Source of the DNA: Sporolactobacillus sp. THM7-4
GTDB lineage: Bacteria; Bacillota; Bacilli; Bacillales; Sporolactobacillaceae
Assembly (NCBI RefSeq): GCF_004153165.1
Contig: NZ_SEMD01000012.1
Span: 1-64,000, forward strand
Reading direction: 5' to 3'
Length of the DNA stretch: 64,000 nt
The notes under the pieces are model-generated. The model was not told where the DNA came from. It saw only the letters and a list, made by a program, of their open reading frames with translations, and did no database searches. The position numbers were made by a program, and so were the translations under genes. Of this stretch, positions 44,996 to 54,810 are shown piece after piece (positions within the stretch are counted from its first letter, which is position 1; the number at the start of each line of letters is the position of its first letter).

Positions 44996-46138
44996 ATGGC
45001 AAAAAGTCTAATCTTGACAGCAACAACGGCCATGGGTATCGAATCAGTTACAGCTGATGAACTCAGAAAACTGGGTTTTTCGGATGTGACAGTTGAGAAT
45101 GGGAAAATTATATTTCCGGCGGACCCGATTGATATCTGCCGGACCAATCTCTGGCTGAGAACGGCAGACCGTATACGACTCAGGATTGGAGAATTTAAAG
45201 CACTGACCTTCGATGAACTGTTTGAACAGACAAAAAAATTACCATGGGCCGATTTTCTCCCGAAGAACGCAGCCTTTCCGGTGACCGGGAAATCACAGAA
45301 ATCGAGGCTTCACAGTGTGCCAGATTGTCAGGCGATCGTCAAGAAGGCTGTGGTTGAATCGATGAAGAAACGTTATCATGAAGAGTGGTTTCCTGAAGAC
45401 GGACCGGTTTTTAAAATACAGGTTGCACTGAATAAAGATGTCGCTGAGCTGTCTATCGACACGAGCGGCGCCGGATTACATAAACGCGGTTATCGGAAAC
45501 TGCATAATTTGGCACCATTAAAGGAAACACTGGCAAGTGCGATGATTTACTTAAGTCGCTGGACGCCGGACAGACCGTTTACCGATCCGTTTTGCGGCTC
45601 CGGAACGCTTCCGATTGAAGCGGCGATGATCGGACAAAACATCGCCCCCGGGTTCAATCGATCGTTTGTCTCAGAAGACTGGCCGCTTTTTACGGCTGGT
45701 GAATGGGATCTTGCCCGAAATGAGGCTGAGGATCTCGCGAATTATGATCAGATGCTCGCGGTATCAGGCAGTGATATTGATCATCAAATGATCGATTTAT
45801 CAGAACATAACGCTATGGAGGCCGGTCTCAGCGGTCTGATTTCTTTCAAGCAGATGCGCGTGGCGGATTTTACTACAAAAATGGAATACGGCTGTATGAT
45901 CGGTAACCCGCCTTATGGTGAGAGAATGGGAAGTCGTAAAGAAATTGAGCAGATCTGCCGTGATCTCGGACGTCTTTTCAAAGAGAACGTAACCTGGTCA
46001 TTCTATTTTATTTCATCATTTGAAGATTTCGAATCGTATTTTGGACGTCACGCCTCAAAAAAACGAAAACTATATAATGGACGGATCCGGACCGATTATT
46101 ATCAGTATTTCGGGAGGAAAAAACCAGGGAACGGATAA
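44996..46138 (+). CDS. ypsC: THUMP-domain RNA methyltransferase (YpsC, RlmL-like)
   Basis: About 380 aa. The N-terminal ferredoxin-like/THUMP part (TATTAMGIESVTADELRKLG) binds RNA. The C-terminal methyltransferase has DPFCGSGTLPIEAAMIG (SAM), SGSDIDHQMIDLSEHNA, and the catalytic NPPYGERMG, typical of N2-guanine methyltransferases of the RlmL/YpsC group acting on 23S rRNA. ATG 44996 follows GGGAGGGTGCAGG. It is the B. subtilis neighbour of rnpB. Confidence 0.92.
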   Translation: MAKSLILTATTAMGIESVTADELRKLGFSDVTVENGKIIFPADPIDICRTNLWLRTADRIRLRIGEFKALTFDELFEQTKKLPWADFLPKNAAFPVTGKSQKSRLHSVPDCQAIVKKAVVESMKKRYHEEWFPEDGPVFKIQVALNKDVAELSIDTSGAGLHKRGYRKLHNLAPLKETLASAMIYLSRWTPDRPFTDPFCGSGTLPIEAAMIGQNIAPGFNRSFVSEDWPLFTAGEWDLARNEAEDLANYDQMLAVSGSDIDHQMIDLSEHNAMEAGLSGLISFKQMRVADFTTKMEYGCMIGNPPYGERMGSRKEIEQICRDLGRLFKENVTWSFYFISSFEDFESYFGRHASKKRKLYNGRIRTDYYQYFGRKKPGNG

Positions 46139-46161
46139 TCAAAAAGAAGAAGCACCAGCCA

Positions 46162-46205
46162 TTGATCACTTTGTGTTCTAATAAAACACTGTTCCAAGTG
46201 ATCAA
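46162..46205. repeat. Perfect 10-bp inverted repeat between ypsC and ypwA
   Basis: TTGATCACTT (46162-46171) and AAGTGATCAA (46196-46205) enclose a second small stem, GTGTT/AACAC. No U-tract follows on either strand, so it is either an mRNA 3'-end hairpin of ypsC or a protein-binding dyad for the gene downstream. Confidence 0.5.
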
Positions 46206-46346
46206 AAGTCAGGTGAAACAGCAATATCGCTAAAGCCTGTCAGGTAAAAAATATTTTTATCTGGGCCTGAGCAGGACATGAGACGCAGTGAAGAGAAATG
46301 AATCATAGATCCTTTTCAGGATAATCTTCGGAAAAGAGTGATAACA

Positions 46347-47864
46347 ATGTCTGTTGAGCGTGTAGTTGAAGCCTATAATCAATACGTCAAAAAAATTATC
46401 GATTTCAATGAAGCTATTGCGCTAGCTGAATGGGATATGCGGACCGGGGCACCTAAAAAGGGCATCCGGCAGCGTTCAGAGGTTGTCGGAACACTGGCGG
46501 ACGAAGTGTTTAAAAGGTCAACGTCGGACGAAATGAAAATGTATATCGACACCCTTACCGATCCTTCCGTTCAGGATGAACTGAGCGAAGTGACGAAAAG
46601 AATGATTGAGAAATCAAAGAAAACATACGATCATTATGTTAAAATTCCTCCTGAGGAGAACAAGGCCTATGTCGTTCTTCAATCCGAAGCGCAGAGCGTA
46701 TGGGAAGACGCTAAAGCAAAAAGTGATTTTGAGCTGCTTCGCCCTTATCTTGAAAAGATGGTGGATTATAAACGGAAATTTATTAACTATTGGGGGATTA
46801 AAACAAACAAGTATGATGCTCTTCTTGATTTGTATGAACCCGGACTGACGGTTGAGACAATTGATCGGGTGTTTAGTCAACTGCGTGAAGGGATTGTTCC
46901 TCTTGTACAGGCCATCGGGGAATCGGGTGTTCATCCGGTCCACGATTTTTTGTCGGTCTGTTTTCCGGCAGATAAACAGAAAGCGTTCTGCCTGCATATT
47001 TTAAAAGAGATCGGCTATGACTTTGAAGCGGGCAGATTAGATGAGACGGAGCATCCGTTTGAGACGACACTCAATCCCGGTGATGTACGCGTAACGACCA
47101 ATTACAAGGAAAATGATTTCTCGTCCACGGTACTCGGAACGATTCACGAAGGCGGACATGCTCTTTATGAACAGCATATTTCACGGGATTTGGTCGGAAC
47201 ATCGCTTTGTGAAGGTACTTCAATGGGTATTCATGAATCGCAGTCGTTATTCTTCGAGAATTTTATCGGCAGGAGCAAGGCATTTTGGGAACTTCATTAC
47301 GGCGAATTGAAAAAATACGCGAACGGACAGTTTGACCATGTGTCGCTGGATGACTTTTACAGAGCACTGAATGTGTCACGCCCGTCGTTTATCCGAATAT
47401 TTGCCGACGAACTCACTTATCCGTTGCATATTATGGTCCGTTACGACATAGAAAAGGCGCTGTTTGACGGCGATCTGGAGGTTCGCGATCTCCCGGCTGT
47501 CTGGAATGATAAAATGAAAGAGTATCTGGGCATTGTCCCGGAAAACGACAGTGAAGGCGTACTGCAGGATATCCACTGGCCGGGCGGCGATTTCGGCTAT
47601 TTTCCGTCTTACGCACTCGGTTACGTGTACGCGGCCCAGTTTAAGCAGGCGATGCTTAAAGATATTCCCGATTTTGCGGACAGAATTCGATCGGGGAATC
47701 TTGCTGCAATAACCGCCTGGCTGAGCGAACATATTCACAAGTTCGGAAGCCTGAAGAAACCTCTTGAAATATTAAAGGATGCGACCGGTGAGGGCCCGAA
47801 TCCGATTTATCTGATCCACTATCTGAATGAAAAATACAAAGATATCTACCGGATTAACGAATAA
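46347..47864 (+). CDS. ypwA: M32-family carboxypeptidase
   Basis: Zinc metallocarboxypeptidase of 505 aa, close to the B. subtilis YpwA length. The active site is HEGGH with flanking TVLGTIHEGGHALYEQ near residue 265; the third zinc ligand is in MGIHESQSLFFENF. RPSFIRIFADELTYPLHIMVRY and QDIHWPGGDFGYFPSYALG are family-specific blocks. Start is ATG 46347; the GTG nine bases upstream lies within the GAAAAGAGTG site. Located as in B. subtilis, downstream of ypsC. Confidence 0.94.
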   Translation: MSVERVVEAYNQYVKKIIDFNEAIALAEWDMRTGAPKKGIRQRSEVVGTLADEVFKRSTSDEMKMYIDTLTDPSVQDELSEVTKRMIEKSKKTYDHYVKIPPEENKAYVVLQSEAQSVWEDAKAKSDFELLRPYLEKMVDYKRKFINYWGIKTNKYDALLDLYEPGLTVETIDRVFSQLREGIVPLVQAIGESGVHPVHDFLSVCFPADKQKAFCLHILKEIGYDFEAGRLDETEHPFETTLNPGDVRVTTNYKENDFSSTVLGTIHEGGHALYEQHISRDLVGTSLCEGTSMGIHESQSLFFENFIGRSKAFWELHYGELKKYANGQFDHVSLDDFYRALNVSRPSFIRIFADELTYPLHIMVRYDIEKALFDGDLEVRDLPAVWNDKMKEYLGIVPENDSEGVLQDIHWPGGDFGYFPSYALGYVYAAQFKQAMLKDIPDFADRIRSGNLAAITAWLSEHIHKFGSLKKPLEILKDATGEGPNPIYLIHYLNEKYKDIYRINE

Positions 47865-47923
47865 ATGCCTGTACGGACAATTAAAAAAACATGCGGCTCC
47901 CGCTGATCTTTTGATTTTCTCCG

Positions 47924-47951
47924 TTGAAAGAAACATACGTTCTGATATAAT
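47924..47951 (+). promoter_or_regulatory. parEC promoter
   Basis: TTGAAA (47924-47929), a 16-bp spacer and a perfect TATAAT (47946-47951). The spacer contains AAACATACGTTC at 47931-47942, resembling a degenerate LexA box. Confidence 0.65.
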
Positions 47952-47986
47952 AATAAAATAATCGGAACGTGAAAGGAGTTTTTTAT

Positions 47987-49957
47987 TTGGTAAGACAAGT
48001 ATCGGCTTATGATGATGACACGATACAAATATTGGAAGGACTTGAAGCGGTCCGCAAGCGCCCGGGTATGTATATCGGTTCGACAGATGCAAGGGGACTG
48101 CACCACCTGGTGTACGAAATTGTCGATAACGCAGTTGACGAGGCGCTGGCCGGATTCGGCAACGAGATACTGGTCAGGATCCACAAAGACAACAGCATCA
48201 GTGTCCGTGACTTCGGCCGCGGAATGCCTGTTGGAATTCATCGGACGGGAAAGCCGACTATCGAAGTGATCTTCACCGTGCTCCACGCCGGTGGAAAATT
48301 CGGACAGAATGGCGGTTATAAAACGAGCGGGGGTCTGCACGGCGTTGGTTCTTCTGTAGTTAACGGGTTGTCCGAATGGCTGGAAGTCACCGTCTGGCGT
48401 GACGGATCTGTTTTCAGGCAGCGTTTTGAGCATGGCGGTCATCCGGTAACAACACTTGAAAAAATAGGCCGGTCAAAAGAATCAGGGACCCTTGTCCACT
48501 TTAAACCCGACTCTTCCATTTTCAGCACCACCGTCTTTCAATTCGACGTCCTGAGCGAAAGACTTCGCGAGTCTGCCTTTCTGCAAAAAGGAATGAAAAT
48601 TGTTCTGACCGATGACCGGGCGAAAAAAGAAGAGACCTATCAATATGATGAAGGAATCAAAGCGTTTGTTGACTATCTTAATGAAGATAAGGACGTTCTC
48701 CATCCGGTTGTCGCCTTTGAAGGAAAGGCGAACGGAATGGAAGTGGATGTCGCATTTCAATTTAACGACGGTTATTCAGAAAGCCTGATTTCATTTGTCA
48801 ACAATGTTCGGACGAAAGACGGTGGTACGCATGAATCCGGGTTCCGGACCGCGTTGACGAGGGTTTTTAATGATTACGCGCGTAAAACAGGCCTTCTGAA
48901 AGATAAAGATAAAAATCTTGACGGAAATGACATCCGTGAAGGATTCATGGGGATTGTTTCGGTGAGAATCCCCGAAGAACTGCTTCAATTTGAAGGCCAG
49001 ACGAAGGAAAAGCTGGGAACAAGCGAGGCACGCTCTGCTGTCGATACGGTAGTTTCCGAACAGCTTTCCTATTTTCTTGAGGAGAATCCGCAAACGAGCG
49101 AGATGCTGATTCGCAAAGCGATCCGTGCTCAGCAGGCACGAATCGCGGCAAGAAAAGCACGTGATGAGGCGCGCAGTGGTAAAAAATCGCGCAGAAAAGA
49201 ATCTGTCCTCAGTGGAAAACTGACGCCGGCTTCTTCCAAAAATGCCGATCGCAATGAACTTTATCTTGTTGAGGGGGACTCCGCGGGAGGATCGGCCAAA
49301 CAGGGTCGTGACAGGAAGTTCCAGGCTGTCCTTCCGCTTCGCGGGAAAGTGATCAACACGCAGAAGGCAAGACTTGAAGACATTTTAAAGAATGAGGAAA
49401 TCAACACCATTATTTATGCAATCGGGGCGGGTGTCGGCAGCGATTTTACGCTTGAAGACAGTAATTACGACAAGATCGTGATTATGACCGATGCAGATAA
49501 CGACGGAGCACATATTCAGGTTCTGCTGCTGACCTTCTTTTACAGGTACATGCGACCGCTGATTGATGCCGGTAAAGTCTACATTGCCCTTCCTCCTCTT
49601 TATAAAATAAGCAGGGGAACGGGAAGGAAGGAAGTCGTCGAATACGCCTGGGATGACAACGGATTAAAAGAAGCAATAAAGAAAATTGGCAAGGGTTATA
49701 CCGTGCAGCGCTATAAAGGTCTTGGCGAAATGAATGCCGATCAGTTGTGGGAAACCACGATGAATCCGGAATCACGGACGTTAATTCGCGTGAGAGTTGA
49801 TGACCAGGCTTACGCCGAACGCCGGGTGACGACACTGATGGGGGATAAAGTCGAGCCAAGACGCAAGTGGATTGAATCCCATGTAGCCTTTGGCCTTGAT
49901 GAGGAGACCAATATTCTTGAAAATGAAAACCTGTCTGTTGTGAAAGGTGCTGAATAA
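47987..49957 (+). CDS. parE: DNA topoisomerase IV subunit B
   Basis: ATPase subunit of the decatenase. 656 aa. GHKL ATPase motifs are [22 protein letters not shown] and [22 protein letters not shown]. The TOPRIM domain has [17 protein letters not shown] near residue 428 and [11 protein letters not shown] near 501. The C terminus holds [26 protein letters not shown] places the start at TTG 47987; the frame opens at an upstream GTG overlapping that site. ParE rather than GyrB is indicated by the parC partner immediately after. Confidence 0.95.
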   Translation: MVRQVSAYDDDTIQILEGLEAVRKRPGMYIGSTDARGLHHLVYEIVDNAVDEALAGFGNEILVRIHKDNSISVRDFGRGMPVGIHRTGKPTIEVIFTVLHAGGKFGQNGGYKTSGGLHGVGSSVVNGLSEWLEVTVWRDGSVFRQRFEHGGHPVTTLEKIGRSKESGTLVHFKPDSSIFSTTVFQFDVLSERLRESAFLQKGMKIVLTDDRAKKEETYQYDEGIKAFVDYLNEDKDVLHPVVAFEGKANGMEVDVAFQFNDGYSESLISFVNNVRTKDGGTHESGFRTALTRVFNDYARKTGLLKDKDKNLDGNDIREGFMGIVSVRIPEELLQFEGQTKEKLGTSEARSAVDTVVSEQLSYFLEENPQTSEMLIRKAIRAQQARIAARKARDEARSGKKSRRKESVLSGKLTPASSKNADRNELYLVEGDSAGGSAKQGRDRKFQAVLPLRGKVINTQKARLEDILKNEEINTIIYAIGAGVGSDFTLEDSNYDKIVIMTDADNDGAHIQVLLLTFFYRYMRPLIDAGKVYIALPPLYKISRGTGRKEVVEYAWDDNGLKEAIKKIGKGYTVQRYKGLGEMNADQLWETTMNPESRTLIRVRVDDQAYAERRVTTLMGDKVEPRRKWIESHVAFGLDEETNILENENLSVVKGAE

Positions 49958-49959
49958 AG

Positions 49960-52416
49960 ATGACCAGCCAGGAGAAATTACTGGATTTGCCGCTTGAAGA
50001 AGTTATTGGCAACCGGTTTGGCATATACAGCAAGTATATTATTCAGGAACGTGCACTTCCCGATGTCCGCGACGGGCTGAAACCGGTGCAGCGCCGGATT
50101 TTGTATGCGATGTACCGGGACGGGAATACAAACGACAAACCGTTCAGAAAATCGGCGAAAACGGTCGGCAACGTCATCGGCAATTATCACCCGCATGGAG
50201 ACTCCTCCGTGTATGAGGCTATGGTCCGGATGAGCCAGGACTGGAAAGTCAGAATGCCTTTGATTGAGATGCATGGAAATAACGGCAGTCTTGATGGCGA
50301 TCCGCCTGCAGCCATGCGGTATACCGAAGCTCGCCTGTCCAAAATTTCAGCCGAACTGATCAGAGACATTGACGAGAAAACGGTTGACTTTGTCCCGAAT
50401 TTTGATGATACACTTGAAGAACCAATTGTTTTTCCGTCTAAGTTTCCCAATCTTCTCGTTAACGGATCAACCGGTATCTCTGCCGGGTATGCGACCGAAA
50501 TACCGCCTCATTCTCTCAGTGAAATTATCGATGCGACGATTATGCTCATGGAGCATCCGGACGCAACCGTCGACGACCTGATGACTGTTGTTAAAGGGCC
50601 GGATTTCCCGGGCGGCGGTATTGTTCAAGGCATTGACGGGATTAAAAAGGCCTATCGGACCGGGAAAGGCAAGATTGTTGTCCGTGCCCGGACAGGCATT
50701 GAAGACCTTCGTGCCGGGCGCCGGCAGATTGTCATTACCGAACTGCCTTTTGAAGTCAATAAAGCTCAATTAGTCAAAAAAATGGATGAGTTGCGCCTTG
50801 ATCATAAAGTGGAGGGTGTCGCTGAAGTCCGTGACGAAACAGATCGGACCGGAACCCGTGTCATTATCGAACTGAAGAGGGATGCGGATGCCCAGGGGAT
50901 TTTGAACTATTTCTATAAAAACACCGATCTTCAGATCACCTACAACTTCAATATGGTCGCAATTGATCATAAAAGGCCGCGTCAGCTCGGTCTGAGAGAA
51001 ATTCTCGAAGCCTATATTGAACATCAGAAAGAAGTGGTTACCCGGCGCTCACAGTATCAGCTGGAAAAAAGCAGAGAACGCCAGCATATTGTCGACGGGC
51101 TGATTAAGGCTGTTTCGATTTTGGATGAGGTCATTCGAGTGATAAGAGCTTCGAAGGATAAGAAAAACGCAAAACAGAATCTGTCGGCTGAATTTGGGTT
51201 CAGCGATGTTCAGGCTGAGGCCATCGTCAACCTTCAGTTATATCGATTAACGAATACGGATATCGTCACCCTTCAGAAAGAGGCCGGGGAACTGGCAAAA
51301 ACCATTGCCCGTCTTGAAAGCATTCTGGCTTCGGGAAAGAAACTGATCGGCGTAATCAAGACGGAGCTCAATGAGATCAGGAAAAAATACGCCGATGAAA
51401 GACGGACGACGATCGAAAATGAAATCGAAGAAATCAAAATCGATCTTGAAGTCATGGTCGCCTCAGAAGACGTAATTGTCTCAGTGACGAAGCATGGTTA
51501 CATCAAGCGGTCGAGTCTGCGTTCGTATGCTGCAAGCACAGGCGATGGGGTCGCAATGAAAGAGACGGACCATGTCCTTTTTCAGAAAGAGATGAATACA
51601 ACTGATACGCTTCTCATCTTAACAAACGAAGGACGATATTTGTATCTTCCGGTCCATGAAATTCCGGATAAACGCTGGAAGGAACTCGGACAGCATGTGG
51701 CAAGCCTCGTTGCGATCGATTCAGATGAACAATTAATCGCGGCCGTTCCCGTTCATGACTTTGACAGCAAGAATCTCTATCTGACGTTCATCACCAGAAA
51801 GGGGCAGATTAAACGTACGGAGCTGTCCGAATACAAGGCTCAGCGCTACTCCAGGCCATTAATGGCGCTGAAACTGAAAAAAGGCGATGCGTGCATCAAT
51901 GCCTTTCTGACAGATGGAAAAATGGATATAGTTGTCGCTACGCGTCTTGGTTACGGACTCCGCTTATCGGAAGAGGAAGCAGGAACAGTCGGACAGCGGG
52001 CAGCAGGGGTAAAAGCCATTCAGCTCAAAGATGGAGATGAAGTCGTTGGCGCTGTTTGTTTCCGGGAAAATTCGGGCTTCGAATTGTTCATCGCGACCCA
52101 CAGAGGGGCTGTGAAAAAAATGCCGATTGACGGTCAGCTCGAAAGAAGTGTCCGGGCGCGCAGAGGAGTCTTGCTGCTTCGGGAATTGAAAACATCGCCG
52201 CACCGAATCGCCGGAATTGAGCGGGTACTGGATCAGGATTCGGTCCGGATTCTGACCGAAAAAGGGAAGTCTGTCGCGATTGAAACAAACAGCCTGCGTT
52301 CATCGGATCGGTATAATAACGGATCTTTTGTTATCGATCAGGATGTAGATGGAAAAATCATTGAGATCTGGAAAGAAATCCGTGAACAGGAAAATGATTC
52401 GGAAGAAACAGAATGA
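49960..52416 (+). CDS. parC: DNA topoisomerase IV subunit A
   Basis: Breakage-rejoining subunit, 818 aa, starting two bases after the parE stop. [21 protein letters not shown] leads to the winged helix; the active-site Tyr is about residue 121 in [11 protein letters not shown]. The quinolone-resistance region [15 protein letters not shown] keeps the susceptible-type Ser (about 82) and Glu (about 86). The C-terminal beta-pinwheel domain has repeats such as [23 protein letters not shown] and [10 protein letters not shown]. It lacks a canonical gyrase-type GyrA box, consistent with ParC. Confidence 0.95.
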   Translation: MTSQEKLLDLPLEEVIGNRFGIYSKYIIQERALPDVRDGLKPVQRRILYAMYRDGNTNDKPFRKSAKTVGNVIGNYHPHGDSSVYEAMVRMSQDWKVRMPLIEMHGNNGSLDGDPPAAMRYTEARLSKISAELIRDIDEKTVDFVPNFDDTLEEPIVFPSKFPNLLVNGSTGISAGYATEIPPHSLSEIIDATIMLMEHPDATVDDLMTVVKGPDFPGGGIVQGIDGIKKAYRTGKGKIVVRARTGIEDLRAGRRQIVITELPFEVNKAQLVKKMDELRLDHKVEGVAEVRDETDRTGTRVIIELKRDADAQGILNYFYKNTDLQITYNFNMVAIDHKRPRQLGLREILEAYIEHQKEVVTRRSQYQLEKSRERQHIVDGLIKAVSILDEVIRVIRASKDKKNAKQNLSAEFGFSDVQAEAIVNLQLYRLTNTDIVTLQKEAGELAKTIARLESILASGKKLIGVIKTELNEIRKKYADERRTTIENEIEEIKIDLEVMVASEDVIVSVTKHGYIKRSSLRSYAASTGDGVAMKETDHVLFQKEMNTTDTLLILTNEGRYLYLPVHEIPDKRWKELGQHVASLVAIDSDEQLIAAVPVHDFDSKNLYLTFITRKGQIKRTELSEYKAQRYSRPLMALKLKKGDACINAFLTDGKMDIVVATRLGYGLRLSEEEAGTVGQRAAGVKAIQLKDGDEVVGAVCFRENSGFELFIATHRGAVKKMPIDGQLERSVRARRGVLLLRELKTSPHRIAGIERVLDQDSVRILTEKGKSVAIETNSLRSSDRYNNGSFVIDQDVDGKIIEIWKEIREQENDSEETE

Positions 52417-52530
52417 ATGGATCATTGCTGGTCTGTGTCATCCGGGGTCAGAATCGGCTGATCGATTCATTCGTACCATTGTCTGAAAGGATTCGAAGGC
52501 AAAAGGAAACGAATGGGGAGGAGGCTGGAA

Positions 52531-52929
52531 ATGAAGGCGATCGACATCTTGTTTGCCGGACTTGGGGGAATGGCGGGGGCTTTATTACGCTATCTGATTA
52601 GTATGGCGGGCGACCAGATCTGGTCTTTCGCTTTCCCGCTTCCGACACTGCTGATTAATCTGGCGGGGTGTTACATACTGGGCTGGCTGAATGGATTCGT
52701 TTTTAAACATGTGTCTTCCACGGTGCAGGCTGCTCTCGGCGCAGGCATGATCGGTGCGATGACTACTTTTTCAACAGTAAGCGTGGATGTCGTCCAGCTG
52801 ATTCTGAATGGGCATGTGTGGACCGGAGCCGCCGATTTTCTGCTGAGCGGTACAGGAGGTTTACTCTGCGCAGCCGCAGGTTATCACTCCGGCTGTGTAA
52901 GGGAAGACAGGAGGCAGGTGAGGTCTTGA
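52531..52929 (+). CDS. crcB: Fluoride channel CrcB, first copy
   Basis: Small four-helix membrane protein of 132 aa (Fluc/CrcB) exporting fluoride. Signature features are GGMAGALLRYLIS near the N terminus, LLINLAGCYILGWLNG with the pore Asn, and MTTFSTVSVD with the conserved TFST. ATG 52531 follows GGAGGAGG. The second crcB starts within its stop codon. I looked for a fluoride riboswitch in 52417-52530 and saw none. Confidence 0.9.
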   Translation: MKAIDILFAGLGGMAGALLRYLISMAGDQIWSFAFPLPTLLINLAGCYILGWLNGFVFKHVSSTVQAALGAGMIGAMTTFSTVSVDVVQLILNGHVWTGAADFLLSGTGGLLCAAAGYHSGCVREDRRQVRS

Positions 52930-53291
52930 CTTATTTTTGGGTCCTGTTCGGAGGATTCTTCGGGGCGATCGCCCGCTTCACACTCAGTTTTATTATGAAT
53001 GTGAATGGAAAGTTAAAAAACGGTTTTCCTTTAGCAACATTTTTGATTAACGGGATTGGATCTTTTATCCTCGGCCTGCTTGCCGGTCTCGCCGTCAGGC
53101 AGACATGGCAGCTTTTTCTCGGGGTTGGATTCGCCGGCGCTTTTACAACATTTTCTACAATGAATCTGGAATCGGTCCTTCTGTTTTTAAATCGGAAGTA
53201 TTCAGTATCGGCCGGCTATGTTCTCGGAAGCTATGCAGCGGGAACGGCTCTTGCTTTTCTCGGTATTTATCTCGGCCGCTCATGGGCATGA
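52926..53291 (+). CDS. crcB: Fluoride channel CrcB, second copy
   Basis: About 121 aa from TTG 52926, which overlaps the preceding stop codon; GAGGCAGGTGAGG lies upstream. The same four-helix architecture appears: GGFFGAIARFTLSF, TFLINGIGSFILGLLAG and GFAGAFTTFSTMNLE. Paired crcB genes are common in Gram-positive bacteria and may form a heteromeric dual-topology channel. Confidence 0.9.
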   Translation: MTYFWVLFGGFFGAIARFTLSFIMNVNGKLKNGFPLATFLINGIGSFILGLLAGLAVRQTWQLFLGVGFAGAFTTFSTMNLESVLLFLNRKYSVSAGYVLGSYAAGTALAFLGIYLGRSWA

Positions 53292-53473
53292 ATCGATTCT
53301 GATTCTTTTGATTCGAAGGCTCTGGCCTGATCCTGCTCCTGCTCATTCAGATTGTTTTCAGATCATCATTGTATTTTTGTATTGAGTTATCAGGAATACT
53401 ATTGTACATGAGCGAACAAATAGCGTCGAACGATTCAATCGGGTAAAATAATGGATATAAAGTGAGAGTAAGG

Positions 53474-53512
53474 AAGTGAAGAGGATGACATTCATAACTT
53501 CACTTGTTTTTT
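53474..53512 (+). terminator. Terminator-like hairpin just before yumC
   Basis: AAGTGAAG and CTTCACTT pair around 16 nt and run into GTTTTTT, 22 bp before the yumC ATG. Since no promoter fits between hairpin and start codon, it either ends crcB transcription and is read through from a promoter in 53292-53470, or acts as an attenuator for yumC. Confidence 0.55.
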
Positions 53513-53534
53513 CTACATAAATGGAGGGGTATTT

Positions 53535-54542
53535 ATGCCGGAAAATGAGGAACTATACGATGTGACAATAATAGGTGGAGGTCCAACCGGGCTTTTTACC
53601 GCTTTTTACGCCGGGATGAGGCAGATGAAGGTTAAGCTGATTGAGAGTCTTCCGCAGTTAGGCGGGCAGCTTTCGACGCTTTATCCTGAAAAAGTTATTT
53701 TTGATGTAGCCGGATTTCCGAAGATAAAGGCCCGGGAACTGGTTCAGCGCCTGGAAACTCAGGCCAGACAGTTTCATCCGACCATTGTCCTGGATGAGAA
53801 TGTCCAGACGCTTGAAAGACAGGAAGACGGTACTCTCGTACTCAATGCCGAGTCAGGAAACAGGCATCTGACGAGAACGGTTATTATTACAGCCGGAATC
53901 GGCGCTTTCTCACCGCGTCCTCTCAAAGTCGAAGGTGCAGAACAATATGAAGACAGGAATCTTCACTACTATGTCAATGACATCAACAAATTTAAGGATC
54001 GCCGTGTTGTTATTTTAGGCGGCGGTGATTCAGCTGTAGACTGGGCCAATACACTTGAACCGATTGCGAGCGAGGTAACGATTGTCCATCGCCGTGATCA
54101 ATTCCGTGCACATGAAGCGAGTGTTAATCAAATGAACCATTCTTCGGTTAAAATCTTAACCCCGTTCACGGCCAAAGCCATTGAGGGGGATGGAAACCGG
54201 ATTGAAAAACTGGTTGTTGAAGAGGTCAGGGGAGACCGGGAAGTCACGCTTCCACTCGATGACTTAATCGTTAATTATGGTTTTGTTTCGGCTCTTGGAC
54301 CGATTAAAGACTGGAACCTCGAACTGGACAAGAATTCAATCGTTGTCAACACAAAGATGGAAACCGCAATTCCGGGAGTTTATGCGGCAGGGGATATTAC
54401 GTCTTATCCGGGGAAAGTGAAACTGATTGCGACAGGGTTTGGCGAAGCTCCGACGGCTGTCAATAATGCAAAGCATTATATCGATCCTGATTCACGTACG
54501 CAGCCTGTGCACAGTTCAAGTGCGGCCGACCTGTTTTCTTAA
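53535..54542 (+). CDS. Ferredoxin--NADP reductase type 2 (YumC)
   Basis: Thioredoxin-reductase-like FAD enzyme of 335 aa lacking the redox-active CxxC. The FAD site is [32 protein letters not shown] is family-specific. The NADP-binding loop [15 protein letters not shown] is followed by [12 protein letters not shown], whose Arg pair fits NADPH. The C-terminal FAD block is [18 protein letters not shown]. It delivers electrons from NADPH to ferredoxin or flavodoxin. GGAGGGG precedes the ATG. Confidence 0.93.
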   Translation: MPENEELYDVTIIGGGPTGLFTAFYAGMRQMKVKLIESLPQLGGQLSTLYPEKVIFDVAGFPKIKARELVQRLETQARQFHPTIVLDENVQTLERQEDGTLVLNAESGNRHLTRTVIITAGIGAFSPRPLKVEGAEQYEDRNLHYYVNDINKFKDRRVVILGGGDSAVDWANTLEPIASEVTIVHRRDQFRAHEASVNQMNHSSVKILTPFTAKAIEGDGNRIEKLVVEEVRGDREVTLPLDDLIVNYGFVSALGPIKDWNLELDKNSIVVNTKMETAIPGVYAAGDITSYPGKVKLIATGFGEAPTAVNNAKHYIDPDSRTQPVHSSSAADLFS

Positions 54543-54682
54543 TCGTTCATTTTTCTGTTATTAAGTCGCAAGCCCGTTTCGATCGTGATCTCACGTTCGA
54601 ATTTCAGGTCATGAAACAGACAGGACTTTGGCTAAAAAGCAAGCTGCCAGCGAGGAATCCGGGCGGGGAGGGGCTTGCATAC

Positions 54683-54721
54683 AAAACCGGCTGCTTTTCG
54701 GAATGAAGGCGGTCGGTTTTT
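54683..54721 (+). terminator. Terminator after yumC
   Basis: A long stem with several G-U pairs from AAAACCGGCTGC to GGCGGTCGGTTTT, ending in five Ts, about 140 bp past the yumC stop. The gap 54543-54810 holds nothing else recognisable. Confidence 0.65.
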
Positions 54722-54810
54722 CTGTAGATCGCCAGCCTGAGAAAACTCGGGCAGCGGACGATTGAAGGATGGTTTTTAGTACATAAACAAAATTAAGGAG
54801 CAATGATAGT

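Noticed and set aside
52417-52530. Fluoride riboswitch before the crcB pair
   Set aside because: I looked for the conserved aptamer blocks and found none; the stretch also directly follows parC.
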